64,000 bases of DNA, taken from NCBI RefSeq assembly GCF_027596085.1, contig NC_072451.1, positions 4,104,042 to 4,168,041 on the forward strand, in the 5' to 3' direction. The notes under the pieces were generated by a model that did no database searches, was not told where the DNA came from, and saw nothing but the letters and a program-made list of their open reading frames with translations. A program made the position numbers and the translations under genes. The stretch comes from Anoplopoma fimbria. Lineage: Eukaryota; Chordata; Actinopteri; Perciformes; Anoplopomatidae. This document shows, piece by piece, positions 34,361 through 46,737 of this stretch. Every line of letters begins with the position of its first letter. The first letter of the stretch is position 1.

Positions 34361-36778
34361 TGATTGATTATCACAGAGACCTGGCTGAACAGCACTAGAA
34401 GGCCGCTGTGTTTACCGAGCAGACAGGACAGCTGACTCCGGGAAGAGCAAAGGTGGAGGAGTGTGTGTTTATGTAACCAATGACTGGTGCACATCTGCAG
34501 ACATCCTCAGAGCACACTGCTCCACGGACAGAGAATATCTGGCTCTGAAATGCAGACCTTTCCACATGCCCAGAGAGTTTACTGCTATAATCACAGCTGT
34601 GTACTTACCACCACATGCTAACGCTAAGTTAGGCCTGGAGGAGCTGCAGGACGCCATCAACAGCCAGCTGAATGCACAGCCAGAGGGAGCTGTGATCATA
34701 GCAGGAGACTTTAATCACACAGACGTAAAGACTATAATGCCCAAACTGCACAAAAATGTAAGAATTCCAACCGGAGACAAGAACATTCTTGATCAGGTTT
34801 ACACAAACGTCCCAGACGCATATAAAACTGCACCATCCCCCCACCTTGGCCTATCAGACCACATCTCACTGGAAATGACCCCATCCTATAGACCTCTAAT
34901 CTGCAGAACAAGACCAACTGTTAAAGCTGTCCAAGTCTGGAGGGAGAGTCCACTTCACTGCTGCAGGACTGTTTTGAAAACACAGACTGGGAGTTGTTTG
35001 CACAGAGCTCAGACCTGGAGGAATACAGCTCATCTGTCTTGGCTTACATAGCCTTCTGTACTGAGACCGTGCTCACCACCAAAACCATCAAGGTGTTCCC
35101 AAACCAGAAACCATGGCTGGACAGGAATGTACGGTCTCAGCTCAGAGCACGAGATGCTGCCTACAGGTCAGGAGACAGCCTGGCTTACAGTAATGCCCGC
35201 AGAGAACTAAAGAAGGGCATTAGAGAAGCCAAGAGCAGATACCAGCAGCGTATCGAGGGGCATTTTGAAAACAACGACCCCCGCAGCATGTGGAGAGGCA
35301 TTAAAGTCTTAACAGACTACAAAAACAGCACCTCACAGAGCAGCCATGACGCCACGCTTCCTGATGTCCTGAACCAGCTCTTTGCTCGCTTTGACAACCA
35401 CACCAGCAGAGTGAGAACGAAGACAACACCACCAAGGGAGGAGCCTGTACTCGTCCTCCAGCGCCACCAGGTGAGATCCACTCTGATGAAGATTGACATC
35501 AGCAAAGCAGCAGGACCAGACAGGGTATCAGGCCGCACACTGAAGAGGTGTTAACCAACATCTTCAACCTCTCACTGCAACAGTCTGTGGTCCCCACATG
35601 CCTCAAATCCACGACCATCACCCCCGTGCCCAAAACACCAACAGAGTCTCAATGACTATCGCCCAACAGCCCTGACACCAAATGCGATGAAGTGCTTTGA
35701 GAAACTTGTACTATCACACATCAAGGCCAACATCCCCACTGACCTGGACAGCCAGCAGTTTACCTACCGGGGAACAGATCTACGGAGGATGCTGTCTCAA
35801 TAGCACTTCATACATCCTGTCCCATCTGGAGCATCCAAACACTTACAGGATGCTATTTGTTGATTTCAGCTCCGCTTTCAACACAATAGTCCCCCAAAAA
35901 CTGGTAACCAAACTCTATAACCTTGGATTACCCACTACACTCTGCTCATGGATTATGGACTTCCTCACAAACAGACCACAAACCGTCAGAATGGGCAACC
36001 GCACCTCCTCCACCCTCATCCTCCACCCTCATCCTGAACACAGGAGCAGGGCTGTGTGCTCAGTCCTGCCCTCTTCACCCTTTACACCCATGACTGCACC
36101 CCCATCCACTCCTCTAACACTATAGTGAAGTTCGCTGATGACTCCACTATAGTAGGACTGATATCAGACAACGAGGAGGCGCTCTACAGAGAGGAGGTGC
36201 AACATCTGGTGGAGTGGTGTACTGACAATCACCTGGTCCTTAACACTACAAAAACCAAAGAGATCAGCGTGGATTTCAGGAGAACCAGGAAGACCACACC
36301 TCCACCTCTCCACATAAACGGTGAGGAGGTGGAGAGTGTAAGTGAATCCACATCACAAAGGATCTGACATGGGCCCTTAACACCTCCCACCTGGTGGAGA
36401 AAGCCCAACAGAGGCTCTTCTTCTTGAGGAAACTCAAAAAAGCCAAACTCCCCTCTCAGCTCCTGGTCAACTTCTACAGGAGCCCCACAGAGTCAATCCT
36501 CTGCCACTGCGCCACCCTGTGGTACACCAGCTGCACAGCAGAGAACCGGAGAGACTTGGCCCGGGAAGTTCAAACAGCGCAGAGGATCGTAGGAACCGAG
36601 CTCCCGACTCTGGACACGGTTTATGCTAGCCGTCTCCACAAGAAGGCTAGCAACATCAGCAAGGACCCAAAACACCCAGTCCCAGTCTGTCTGTCCCTCC
36701 ATCAGGAGAAGGTACAGAACCATAAAAACTCACACAAACAGACTGAGGAACAGCTTCTCCCCCAGAGCTGTGGCCTCC

Positions 36779-36779
36779 A

Positions 36780-36862
<83 letters not shown>

Positions 36863-36870
36863 ACACACAC
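36779..36870. repeat. (CA)n microsatellite within the LINE
   Basis: About 44 CA units with one CC interruption near the right end. It gives false His-Thr and Cys-Val open frames on the two strands. Confidence 0.95.
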
Positions 36871-36947
36871 ACCTGTAGCTGCAACTCAGTCCTAAACAGC
36901 TAGCACCCCCCACCAAACACTTCACTTCATACTCTGTTTGCACTACC

Positions 36948-37045
36948 GATGTTTACACTGAACAGATGTTTACACTGAACAGATGTTTACACTGAACAGA
37001 TGTTTACACTGAACAGATGTTTACACTGAACAGATGTTTACACTG
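36948..37045. repeat. 17-bp tandem repeat, five to six units
   Basis: GATGTTTACACTGAACA repeated head to tail, near the 3' end of the LINE. Confidence 0.95.
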
Positions 37046-37240
37046 CACTGATTGCACACATTTTAAATGCTGTACATAGTAACGTTTTTTATTCCATTTT
37101 TTTATTCCTTTTGTATATTCTTATCTTGTACATTGTTGTTATTATTATTATTACTATTATACACTGCTGCTGGCTAGCTGAGAGCTGCCAAACGGAATTC
37201 CGTTGTTCACTACGATGACAATAAAAACCTCTTTATCTTT

Positions 37241-37924
37241 ATCTTTAATAGGAAGAAACTGTAAAAACGTAATTGTTGTCAGAGCATTCCGACGGTCCTT
37301 GAACACATCATCTGCAACCAAAACAAAGCTTAAAATTGTGATATTTCATCAAAAACATTTTGTTCTCCATATTCTACATTTAAACATTTAGCTTCAACTC
37401 TGAAGCCATTATTAATGTGGCTCAGACCAACAATCATGTGACAAAAACTCTGAAGCTTTGACTTAACTTAAGGCACAGTGCATTTGGGAGAGGACAAACA
37501 GGTTGTAAACATGTACATAGTTTAATATATATCACATGTGGAGCCTCAGTTTTTATGAATGAATGTTGGATATATAGGTTCCATTCCATTCTCTATGAAT
37601 AAATTATTTATCTTATGTTTTATGGCATTATGACTTCGTCCTACTGCACAGAATATATGTTGGAGTTCTCTTTACTTCTTTCACATATTTGTATTACATC
37701 ACAGATAGGACATATTTTTTAAATGGATGTCCTTTTCGGTGAAAACAATCAAACAATCTTAAATAAGGTAATCATGCATCATAAGACACCTTTGCACAAT
37801 TAACAACAATTATTTCTTTTTTTTAATGATTTTTTTAATACTTTTTACATTTAGGAAATACACAGGACATGGAACACACAATACAATAACACATAATAAC
37901 TGAGAAACGGGGCTGGCAACAAAT
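37241..37924. other. Unassigned spacer
   Basis: AT-rich, no gene or named repeat recognised. Confidence 0.4.
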
Positions 37925-37926
37925 GC

Positions 37927-37929
37927 AAA

Positions 37930-37968
<39 letters not shown>

Positions 37969-37970
37969 GA

Positions 37971-38045
<75 letters not shown>

Positions 38046-38063
38046 CAGAGAGAGAGAGAGACA

Positions 38064-38095
<32 letters not shown>

Positions 38096-38097
38096 CA

Positions 38098-38133
<36 letters not shown>

Positions 38134-38172
38134 CATAGACAGAGACAGAGAGAGAGAGAGAGCAGCAGATAC

Positions 38173-38211
<39 letters not shown>

Positions 38212-38275
38212 TACAGAGACAGAGAGAGAGAGAGAGAGAGACAGATACAGAGACAGATGAAATATCACAAGAGAG
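37927..38275. repeat. Long interrupted (GA)n tract
   Basis: About 350 bases of AG repeats with periodic ACAG interruptions, strongly purine-biased on the plus strand. Such mirror-like purine tracts can adopt triplex DNA. Confidence 0.95.
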
Positions 38276-38281
38276 AGAGGG

Positions 38282-38305
38282 TTAAACCCTAACCCTAACC
38301 CAAAC
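38282..38305. repeat. Short interstitial telomere-like repeat
   Basis: AAACCCTAACCCTAACCC directly follows the GA tract: two full CCCTAA units plus partial units on either side. Confidence 0.8.
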
Positions 38306-40212
38306 AAGACAAACATACTCTGCCAGCTCTGCTTCCAAGTCTCTGGTTTCAGAGAACTGGATGACGGTTCCAAGCTAAGAACCCTACGAGGAGAAGGACT
38401 CTGACAAAGAAACTAACAAGCTTCACGCTAAACTTAGATTCCAGTAGTCGTTATGGAACCACTTACTGGACTGGTAACATACTACTCAAAATGAGCATAC
38501 TGACTCTGCTTATCTGAGATGGAGCAGCAGAACTATTTCAGTCCATCACTTGAGTCTGGCAGTTCCTCCAGTGGTCCTGAAACCACATCCTCTGTAGCCT
38601 TCTGTTGTTGAATTGTTAAACTGCAAACTTTAGTCTTACTCTCCATAAAAAAATATAGAAAAGCAAGCATGGCTTTTAGTAGTACTGTGAGTAGAAGTAA
38701 TTCAAGATTGTGTGCACATATCAGTTATGTATAATGGAATACTCGTCTTTTATCTTAAAGAGTGCTCAACAACTAAATGATTTGAAATTCCCATCCCTGT
38801 TCTTAGCGATAAATGTGTTCACTGAAATCTTTTTGGTCTCAAGATATTCTCTACTATGTTACCAAAATATGTTGCAGAGTAGACATACCATAATAACAGC
38901 TGTGGATGTAAACTTAAAGAGATATTTCAGATTGGTACCAATATAGTGGTATTTACTGGTCCATGTGAGTGCATTACATCCACAAAGGTGGGCCCGTCTT
39001 CCCCTTTTATCTGGTGTTGTTGGTAGTAAATAAACATATTGTTGTATTTCTAATACGATCTGTAACAAATTCCTCTTTTTCCTTCCACTGCAGGGGCAAT
39101 GACACCAGCCCAGGAAGAAGACTCCAGTACAGAGAGTAACTTCAGTGCAGTCTTTGCAGTTCATATTTCATTTCTGTGTTTTTATACTTATCGTCTTATA
39201 CCAGCATTCATTTTGTTGCTTCCAGTGCTTGAATTTGACTGATATCTGTCTAATTACTTGAAAACATGTTAACATTGTCACCGTAACTTGAAGAAAGAGG
39301 AGAAATGTGTACGTTCAGGAATGTCATGGTAGCAGTGTTATTGTTGACAGAACAAATAAATGTTTACAAAATGAAAAATAAAAAAGTCAAATTGGTATTT
39401 ACTATGTAAAATGTTGAAAGTGAAAAAATAAATGACTATTGGTGAGAAACACTGTGTCTTCATTTTACAGTATCTAATTATTTTACTGTTATTAATTTAC
39501 AGCATCAACATGAATGCAGTGATGCATGTTAGAGTGTTCTAAGATTTGCTGTTTAAAAAAATACAGTACCCTGTTACTGTGATAACAAGTACAGTACTGT
39601 GATTATTACTGTAAAATAAATACAGTATTTTAAAGGTAATGTGATTAAGTTTACAGTAAACATACTATGAAATGTATTACAGCTACTTACTTGCTAATTG
39701 CTGCCGGCTACTTACCGTACATATTACAGTAACCTTGTTACAGTGTAGCCGAACAGCCGCTGTGTTCCAAATCACATCATGTTCATTTTACTTTGAGTCC
39801 TTAATGCAGCCCTGACACAGTCCGTACTGTTACATGCAGGATGCATATGGGACATGCTGCTTCTTCATAACTGTGCACCTAAAAATTGGACCCTCTGCTG
39901 TAAAGAGGATTGTGGGAAAGAAAAGATAGAAAAGCATGTTGACTTATTAACTTCAAAATGTGATAAGATGTAGTAGAACATCCTGTGATGTTTAATGCAT
40001 TACACATACTATGTATTGGGACATTCTGTTTTTTGGGGGCATACTAAGTAGTCTGGTAGTTTGGGGATTGGAACACAGACATTAAGGGCAGGTCTATGAG
40101 CCTGGCCAGACTAAAGGTTCAGTCTCTGAGATCCTCAGCTGTTAATCAGAGCTGGTAGAAGTCGTGCTAATAGTTGTATTTGTATTGTTGCAGTAGAAAT
40201 ATTATCAGGAGT
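38306..40212. other. Spacer between the TRG arms, mostly unassigned
   Basis: Contains one possible orphan exon at 39094-39242. About 40110-40212 is related to the left flank of arm 1. Otherwise there is no recognised gene or element. Confidence 0.4.
39094..39242 (+). CDS. Possible orphan terminal exon with a transmembrane-like segment
   Basis: A good acceptor (TTTTTCCTTCCACTGCAG) is followed by a frame open for 48 codons to TGA at 39240-39242. It reads AMTPAQEEDSSTESNFSAVF and then a largely hydrophobic stretch (AVHISFLCFY...PAFILLLPVL). AATAAA follows at about 39353. An acidic linker plus hydrophobic helix is the layout of a membrane exon of an immune receptor, and the location in a TRG locus makes that tempting. 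The sequence does not match the TRG, TRA, TRB or IgM membrane patterns I know, and nothing upstream obviously splices to it. It is a weak call that could be chance. Confidence 0.2.
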
Positions 40213-40395
40213 CACAACAACACCAGCAGTGATACTTGTCATGTACTGCTGTGTGTTTTTTATCCACTGTGTTTCATCATCAGCATCATCTGGATACCCT
40301 GCTCTTCCTCTGACTGACCACAGGGTGGCGCTCCTTCTCTGTGATGTTTAATGTCACCACCAGCAGCAAACAGCAGCAGAAATCCACCATGTGAT
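40213..40395 (+). repeat. Cassette-bounding repeat R, copy 3
   Basis: Near-identical to 23199-23390 and in the same orientation, here adjoining the LINE tail of arm 2. Confidence 0.85.
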
Positions 40396-41330
40396 AAGAT
40401 AATCCTTTATTAGATAAGATAATCCTTTATTAGTCCCGCAGTGGTGAAATGTACAGGATTACAGCAGCATAGGGTAAAGTGCAAACAAGAGACATAGTGA
40501 AAGAAAAACAAGACAAAATAAAATGAAATAAAAAACAAGTATTATAAATAAGCAATAAAAAACAGTAAAACAATCCACAATAACTGAAATATTACATGTA
40601 CAGACAGAAAAACTATTCCAGCTATAATTGCACAGTGTATTGTATTGCACATGTGTCATGTGGTCTACTGGGAGCAGAGCTGGTTGTGTAACCTGACAGC
40701 AGCAGGAAGGAAGGACCTGCGGTACCTCTCCTTCACACACCGGGGGTGAAGCAGCCGGTGGTGAAGGAGCTGCACAGAGCTGTCAGGGTGTCCTGCATGG
40801 GGGGGGAGGTGTTGTTCATCAGGGATGACAGCTTGCCACCACAGAGTCAAAGAAGGTCTCCCTGCACTCCAAAGGACCTCAGTCTCCTCAGCAGATACAG
40901 TCTGCTCTGACCCTTTTTATAAAGTGCATTTGTGTGATTAGTCCAGTCCAGTTTATTGTTCAAGTGAACACCCAGGTACTTATAAGATTTCACAATCTCA
41001 ATGTCCTTTCCCTGGATGTTCACTGGTTCCGGAGGACAGTGTTTACCCCGGAGGAAGTCCACCACCAGCTCTTTGGTTTCACCAGAGTTGATCTGGAGGC
41101 GGTTCCTCTGGCACCATCCTATGAAGTCCTGGTTCAGTTCTCTGTATTCCCTGTCATCACCGGCGGAGATGAGGCCGACGATTGCAGAGTCATCAGAGAA
41201 CTTTTGCAGGTGGCAGGTAGCAGAGTTGTGTTTGAAGGCCGATGTGTATATGGAGAAGAGGAATGGAGAGCTACAGAGAGGAAGAGGAGTTCATGAGAGT
41301 TTACAGCAGCAGATGTGAATTTGTTCTCTG
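40396..41330 (-). mobile_element. LINE 3' end (L2/Rex1-like), arm 2
   Basis: Reverse-complement copy of 31470-32415, including the same in-frame stop before LWWQAVIPDEQHL, showing that it was carried in the duplication and not inserted twice. The tail has two 20-mer units here against four in arm 1. Confidence 0.88.
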
Positions 41331-41746
41331 TGGTTATTAGGATTCATAAATAAGCTGTTGACAGCGAATCACCACTTCCTCTCCTGCAGCAGACGGGCTG
41401 TGTGGGTTTCTGCTCTGCAGCCTTTCTCACATTAACAACACAATGACAGTTACAACCATCCACTCCGGTTAAAGAATCATTCCAGGAACTTCAGTTTGAG
41501 ATCAGCGCTCAGTACTCAATGTCCCAACTTTGATCTGTGTTATTAATCTGTGAGAGAAAAAGAGAAAATCCTTAAAATAAAAGCAAATATGTTCAAGCTG
41601 CAGCAGTCTGCTCCCACCGACTTTATGAGCTCACATTAATGCTAACAGAGTGCTAATAATACAGCTTAGTTAAGAAACAGCAGCAGGCTAAATAAAGCTG
41701 GTGGATTTCTGAGTGGAAATAATAATGAGATATTAATAATAATAAT

Positions 41747-41781
<35 letters not shown>

Positions 41782-42218
41782 GAAGAAGAAGAAGAAGAAG
41801 AAGAAGACAATAATATTAGAACTATGAAATTGATTTATTGTAGACCGAAGAGCCAGACATAACACATGAATTATAATTGTATATATATATTTTATTATTC
41901 TTTATGATATTAAATACAATTTTAATTGCCAAGGTAAATCCCAGTTATTTCATATGAACTGAATATAAAACCAAAAACAAACAACCAAGTGCTATATATT
42001 CAAAACCTAAACATCCAATGTACATAAAATAAACTTCTGCTTATTTTTTTCAAGAGCAAAAAAATAAGATTTAAAAAATAAAGCACACATATGTTTGTTT
42101 TCTCATTTATTCCCATTAATTTTAATTATTGTTTAATGAGCTTATCCAACGCAAATCAATAATAGTGTTCATACTGAATATTATAATGTTTGGTAATCAT
42201 TACATATTATAATAACAT

Positions 42219-42277
<59 letters not shown>

Positions 42278-43392
42278 TTGTCATAATACTGTGGTATATT
42301 CAGTATGTCAACTTCAGTATTTAGAAAATATTTGTCACACCTGTTATCATTGATCAGATCGACAAAACGCAAACTACAGAAATATGAAGGTTATTGTTCC
42401 ACCCCCTGAAATAAACACATGTATCTCTTATTGAAGCAGAATTAGAGCGTCCATGTTATCATGTTCATGAAGCATTTAGCTATCCTGTCTATGAATGTTT
42501 CATGAATGTTAGTTCACGTAATATCTTTTATTTATTTCATTCGGATGAAGCTGTAATAATTCAGAGTCAATATTTCACCAACATTCAGACTTCAGCCCGA
42601 CTGATGAAGCCGCTCTTTCATCATTTCATAGCAGTTGTTGCTTCAAAGCAGCTCTGCTGTTTGTTCATGTGTGTTAACAACAGTGTCGTCAGCGTAGAGC
42701 TTTACATCCACACTGACACAACTATAAAAGGGGTCAGCACTGAACCTGGTGGATCAGCCAAACCTACTGACGTGTTTATAATAGCTGTGTGTTTATATCT
42801 GCTTCTCTTTGTTTAGCTTTCTTGTCCTTGTTTAGCTGTGTGCTTATATTCATACCTTCCTTTACATTTGTTCTTGGTGCTGCGTGAAAGTATATTCAGA
42901 GCTACTTACAACCACAGACGGATTACTTGTATCTGTTAACAAACAGTCAATCGAGTTGATTCTGAATCTGATTATTTGCTATGAAGTCAAACTGATATCA
43001 ATAAAAAAGAATGTTCATAAAACACTGTGGTTTTTCAGTTTATTAAGAATGTTAAACTGACAAACAGCCGCACTCTGAATAATGTATTAAAAAGAAACAC
43101 AAGAACAGAAAAAGACTGTAAACAATAGAATATGTACCAGACAGCTAATGATTATAATTAACATTCCACTGTCATACAAGCCAATTAAAAGTGGAAATAA
43201 GCTAGCAAAAAATAGCACTGCAAATCAATTTAGTGAACGCAAAGGTGTATGTATATATTTATACCTTTAGAATTATGTATCTAAACACCAAATTATATAA
43301 TCATCACGTCATAACAGATATTGTGCATACTGATGAAAGTGATAAAAGAGAAGAATTGCTGGGATTCTATGGTGAGAAAAAGCAGAAATCAG
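41331..43392. other. Non-coding part of arm 2 between the LINE end and TRGC
   Basis: Counterpart of 29430-31469. Holds a (TAA)n(GAA)n compound microsatellite at 41732-41806 (arm 1 has only the TTA part plus a short CTT run) and (AT)n at 42222-42274. The poly(A) signal of the minus-strand TRGC is at 43039-43044. Confidence 0.6.
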
Positions 43393-43944
43393 TCAGTCAG
43401 CATGTGTGCAGTTGGTGGACGGTCCCTTGTTTGTGAGGATCATCAGCAGAGAGAGTCCACAGCAGTACACCAGACTCTTCACTATCAGCACCGTGTACAG
43501 CAGGCAGAGCAGCTTCACTTGGTACTGAGACAGAAGCTGCTGGAGGAGGTGGAGGAGGTGATGGAGGAGCTGATGGAGGAGCTGATGGAGGAGTGGTGAT
43601 GGAGTGATGGATGGAGGTGGTGACTGGTGGAGCTGTTGGTGGAGGTGGTGCCTCCACTGTGCCCCCCTCGTGATGGACGTAGCAGTGGTATCTATACCTG
43701 CTGTTCTCCTGCTGATGGATCAGCAAGATGGCGGCGGTGCGTCCCGACTCTCTGAGCTCCAGCTGCTCTCTCTCAGCAGGGGGCAGCTCCTCCAGAGGAC
43801 CGTTCTCCTTTCCTCTTTTCCAGGAGAACTGGACCAGAGGAGGAAACATGGCTGAGGCCAGACACAGCAGGGAGCTCTTCCCCTCCAGGTGGGCTCTGGA
43901 TGCTGCTGGGTACACGCTCACCACGGGCTTCACTACCTGCTCAT
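43393..43944 (-). pseudogene. T-cell receptor gamma constant region, cassette 2, transmembrane part out of frame
   Basis: Same acceptor and phase as C1, with an intact Ig domain (SLLCLA, FSWKR, YHCYV). The hinge is rearranged and shorter (EAPPPPTAPP...SPPPPPPAAS). Relative to C1, five bases (CCCGT) are missing at about 43529, after AAS. The sequence that encodes the TM helix in C1 is therefore read in another frame, EAALPAVHGADSEESGVL, to a stop at 43397-43399, without a hydrophobic helix. The C1-frame stop would be at 43393-43395. As it stands the product could not sit in the membrane as a TCR chain. Either this is a pseudogene, or it encodes a soluble Ig-domain product, or the deletion is a consensus error in a repetitive stretch. 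Confidence 0.8.
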
Positions 43945-45825
43945 CTGAAGTGTGACAGCAGCAACAAGCAGCACAGACACACATTCACACAGTCAGCAGC
44001 AGCTTACAGCGCTGCACTGCATTCAGTCTGATCCTGGAGACTACATGGACTCTGATCACTACACTGATCATCAATACAGACAGAGTTCACTACATACAGA
44101 GACTGTATTCACATTATATAATATACTATAATATAATATAATATACTATAATATAATATAATATAATATAATATAATATAATATAATATAATATAATATA
44201 ATATACTATAATATAATATAATATACTATAATATAATATGATATAATATAACATTTTAATATCATTTAATTTAATTTAATACAATATAATATTATTTATA
44301 TTCACTACATACAGTAGACTGTATTCACCTTCATAGACAACAAAAAAATATCATTACTAATATAATATATTTTTTATATAATTTAATATAAAATAATTTG
44401 ACATAATATAATATAATACAATACAATACAATGTAATATAATTCAAAATGATTATATAATTATGGTATTCATCTTGATTTAATATTATTGGTTTAGGCAA
44501 TATATAAAAGATTATATATTTACTACATATTTTACTCAAATACATGAATGGTGTTTTTACATTTTCATAACAATATCAACTTTTATACCTAATTATAATT
44601 ATATGTTCCGATATGTAAAATTAGAATAAAATCTTTAGCTATAAAATGAAATATAAGGAATGTTAAGATCACTCAGAGGAAATTTAAATTAAATTAAATA
44701 AAATATAAACCTATGAAAACATAACTAATTGTTGTATTTTCTTGTTGCAATCTTTACTTTTGTACCCAACTACAATGATTAATCAGATATGTTAAATGCG
44801 TTAAGAAATGCTAAAACAAGATAAAACCTTATTTATCATCATGTGGAAACTAATTCACGTTCACACTAAAGGAAAGTTTATTTTATTTTAGAGGTAACAA
44901 ACATATTATTATGAACCGCGTATTTGTCTTTATTTTATCATCATTACAATAAATATACTATATATTTACCACCATAGGATTTAATCAAATTGCTAATTCC
45001 TCTTTTGTCAGTTTTAACTTTAACTAAAATGATATGTTTGGATGCACCCAAGGTTAATATAAAAATCTGGGAAAAAATATGTAAAACAAAATAACATAAT
45101 ATAATATTTATTCATATGATAGACATTATTAATCAATATATACTTATATTATATATTATATCATGTATTTGATGTCATGTTACGCATCTGAACTATATAT
45201 ACTAAAAGTTCATAGATCATCTTTATAATCACTGTTATATATCTAAAATTAAGTTAAGGCTCAAATACTGTTTATATTATAAGTGTGTTAATATAAAAAT
45301 ATAAACCATACTTTTGTCATTATATATCCTGCTGTATCATATATATATGACTACATACAATATTATACATACATTCCATTTACTATCATATAAAATATAA
45401 TTGGCATTAAGGTCAATATTACCTTTTACATTTGTATTTATTAATGATAGTATTCATCATATTAAAAGTAATTAAGAAATATGTTTTATGATTTATTAAA
45501 TCATTTTTAATATAGAACGAAAACTCTATATATTCTGTCATAAGATTGTGCTGAACTACTGAAAGGAACAAATACTGCAGAATTTTAAAATTTCTTAATA
45601 ATACTTTCTTAATAAATCAGCTTAATCTCCTTCAGAAATAAAGAATAACTTGAGTTGTGAGGTGAGATTTAACCTTTTTTATGTAACAACGGCTGCATGG
45701 CAGCAAGAATTCTCTACTAATGATGAAAACACTAACATGTGAAGCCTGAAGCAGCAGGAACTCATTAAAAACACATTTTCAATTTGTTCAATATAAGAAA
45801 TGAAGAAATAAATGTTTATTCTTAC
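43945..45825 (-). other. TRG J-C intron, arm 2
   Basis: 1.9 kb, AT-rich counterpart of 26838-28848. It contains an ATAAT microsatellite at 44110-44250 and the source-like sequence for the LINE-embedded fragment. No extra J or C exon found. Confidence 0.8.
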
Positions 45826-45877
45826 CTGTTACATACAGTTTAGTTCCAGAGCCAAAGATGTCGTAGCCAGATCCTCC
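45826..45877 (-). CDS. T-cell receptor gamma joining segment, cassette 2
   Basis: 52 bases reading GGSGYDIFGSGTKLYVT with a GTAAG donor; phase matches C2. It is ten bases longer than J1 at its 5' end and encodes a Gly-rich GGSGYD lead-in, so the two cassettes would give different CDR3 ends. Confidence 0.92.
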
Positions 45878-45905
45878 CACAGTGAAACAGAGTGATACAT
45901 AAACC
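45878..45905 (-). other. J-side recombination signal (12-type), cassette 2
   Basis: On the minus strand: nonamer GGTTTATGT (one change from J1), 12-base spacer, heptamer CACTGTG. Confidence 0.95.
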
Positions 45906-46737
45906 TGTCTGCTGAGTGAAGGAGTCCAAACAATGAACCAGAGTCATATTTCAGCTCCATGAAGTGTTTCTCATATCTTCATGTATTCATTCAGTTTGTC
46001 ACCATTTGAAGGGTAACTGAAAGCAAAGTGAAGAATCTTGATGCCAGAAAAAATAGAAAACTAAACAAGGCTTGTATAGAGAATACTTCAGTTCATCAGT
46101 GCAATTTCACCACAGTCTGTTACATAAGTTTGAAAAAACTAGACATATGTTATAACATATGTCAGTATGAACATGGTACATGGCCCTTGCTTTGAAATAT
46201 TGACCTTTAAACCTTGACCTTTGTGCATGGTTAAAGGCTTATAATTCAGCAACAGTACAGACATGGGACCAACTGTTATAGAGAGCTCTTGACCTCAGCT
46301 GCCCTGTGAGTATGGACAACACCTGGGGGCGCAGTCCATTATGGGTAAAATATGGTTTAAGTCAATGTTCACCCATTTAACAATAAGATGTTTTAAATCT
46401 GATTACAAAAATGTGTTTATCTCCGTTTTAAACTCCTGCGTGTACTCTCAAATCAGTATTTACAACTTCCAAGTTTAGGAAATACACTGTTTTCTTATAA
46501 AAACTACAACTCCCTAGAGCCGCGCCTAACATTTGGTAGAATCAGCACCACGGTTGTAGTTCATCCGGTTTTCAAAAAATAGGGTCGTGAAAAGATATAT
46601 CTATTGCAGTTAACAAAACTGCATCAAGATTATCCATCACTAAATATATCAAACAGCTAGTACAGCCGAACTAGTACTTACACTGCATTACGTTGATATA
46701 CGTTATGAAAAAGTAAATATGCTGTTTATTTTAAGAT

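Larger units (their letters stand above)
33735..37240 (+). mobile_element. Near-full-length decayed LINE (L2/Rex1-like)
   Basis: The 5' region with ITETWLN-like wording is at about 33918. An endonuclease domain follows at 34461-34930 (YLPPHANA, AGDFNHTD, GLSDHI). Reverse transcriptase lies at 35000-36380: [45 protein letters not shown], then FADDSTIVGLIS as the catalytic ADD box. The C-terminal domain is at 36394-36780. There are frame changes at about 34930, 35550, 36030 and 36365. It is interrupted at 33955-34360 by TRG intron sequence. The 3' region has a (CA)n run (36779-36870), a 17-bp tandem repeat (36948-37045) and a TTTATCTTTATCTTTA tail. It cannot move by itself in this state. Confidence 0.85.

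Noticed and set aside
37810..38373. 187-codon Ser/Leu-rich frame and an Arg/Glu-rich frame on the other strand
   Set aside because: Pure translation of the (GA)n tract.
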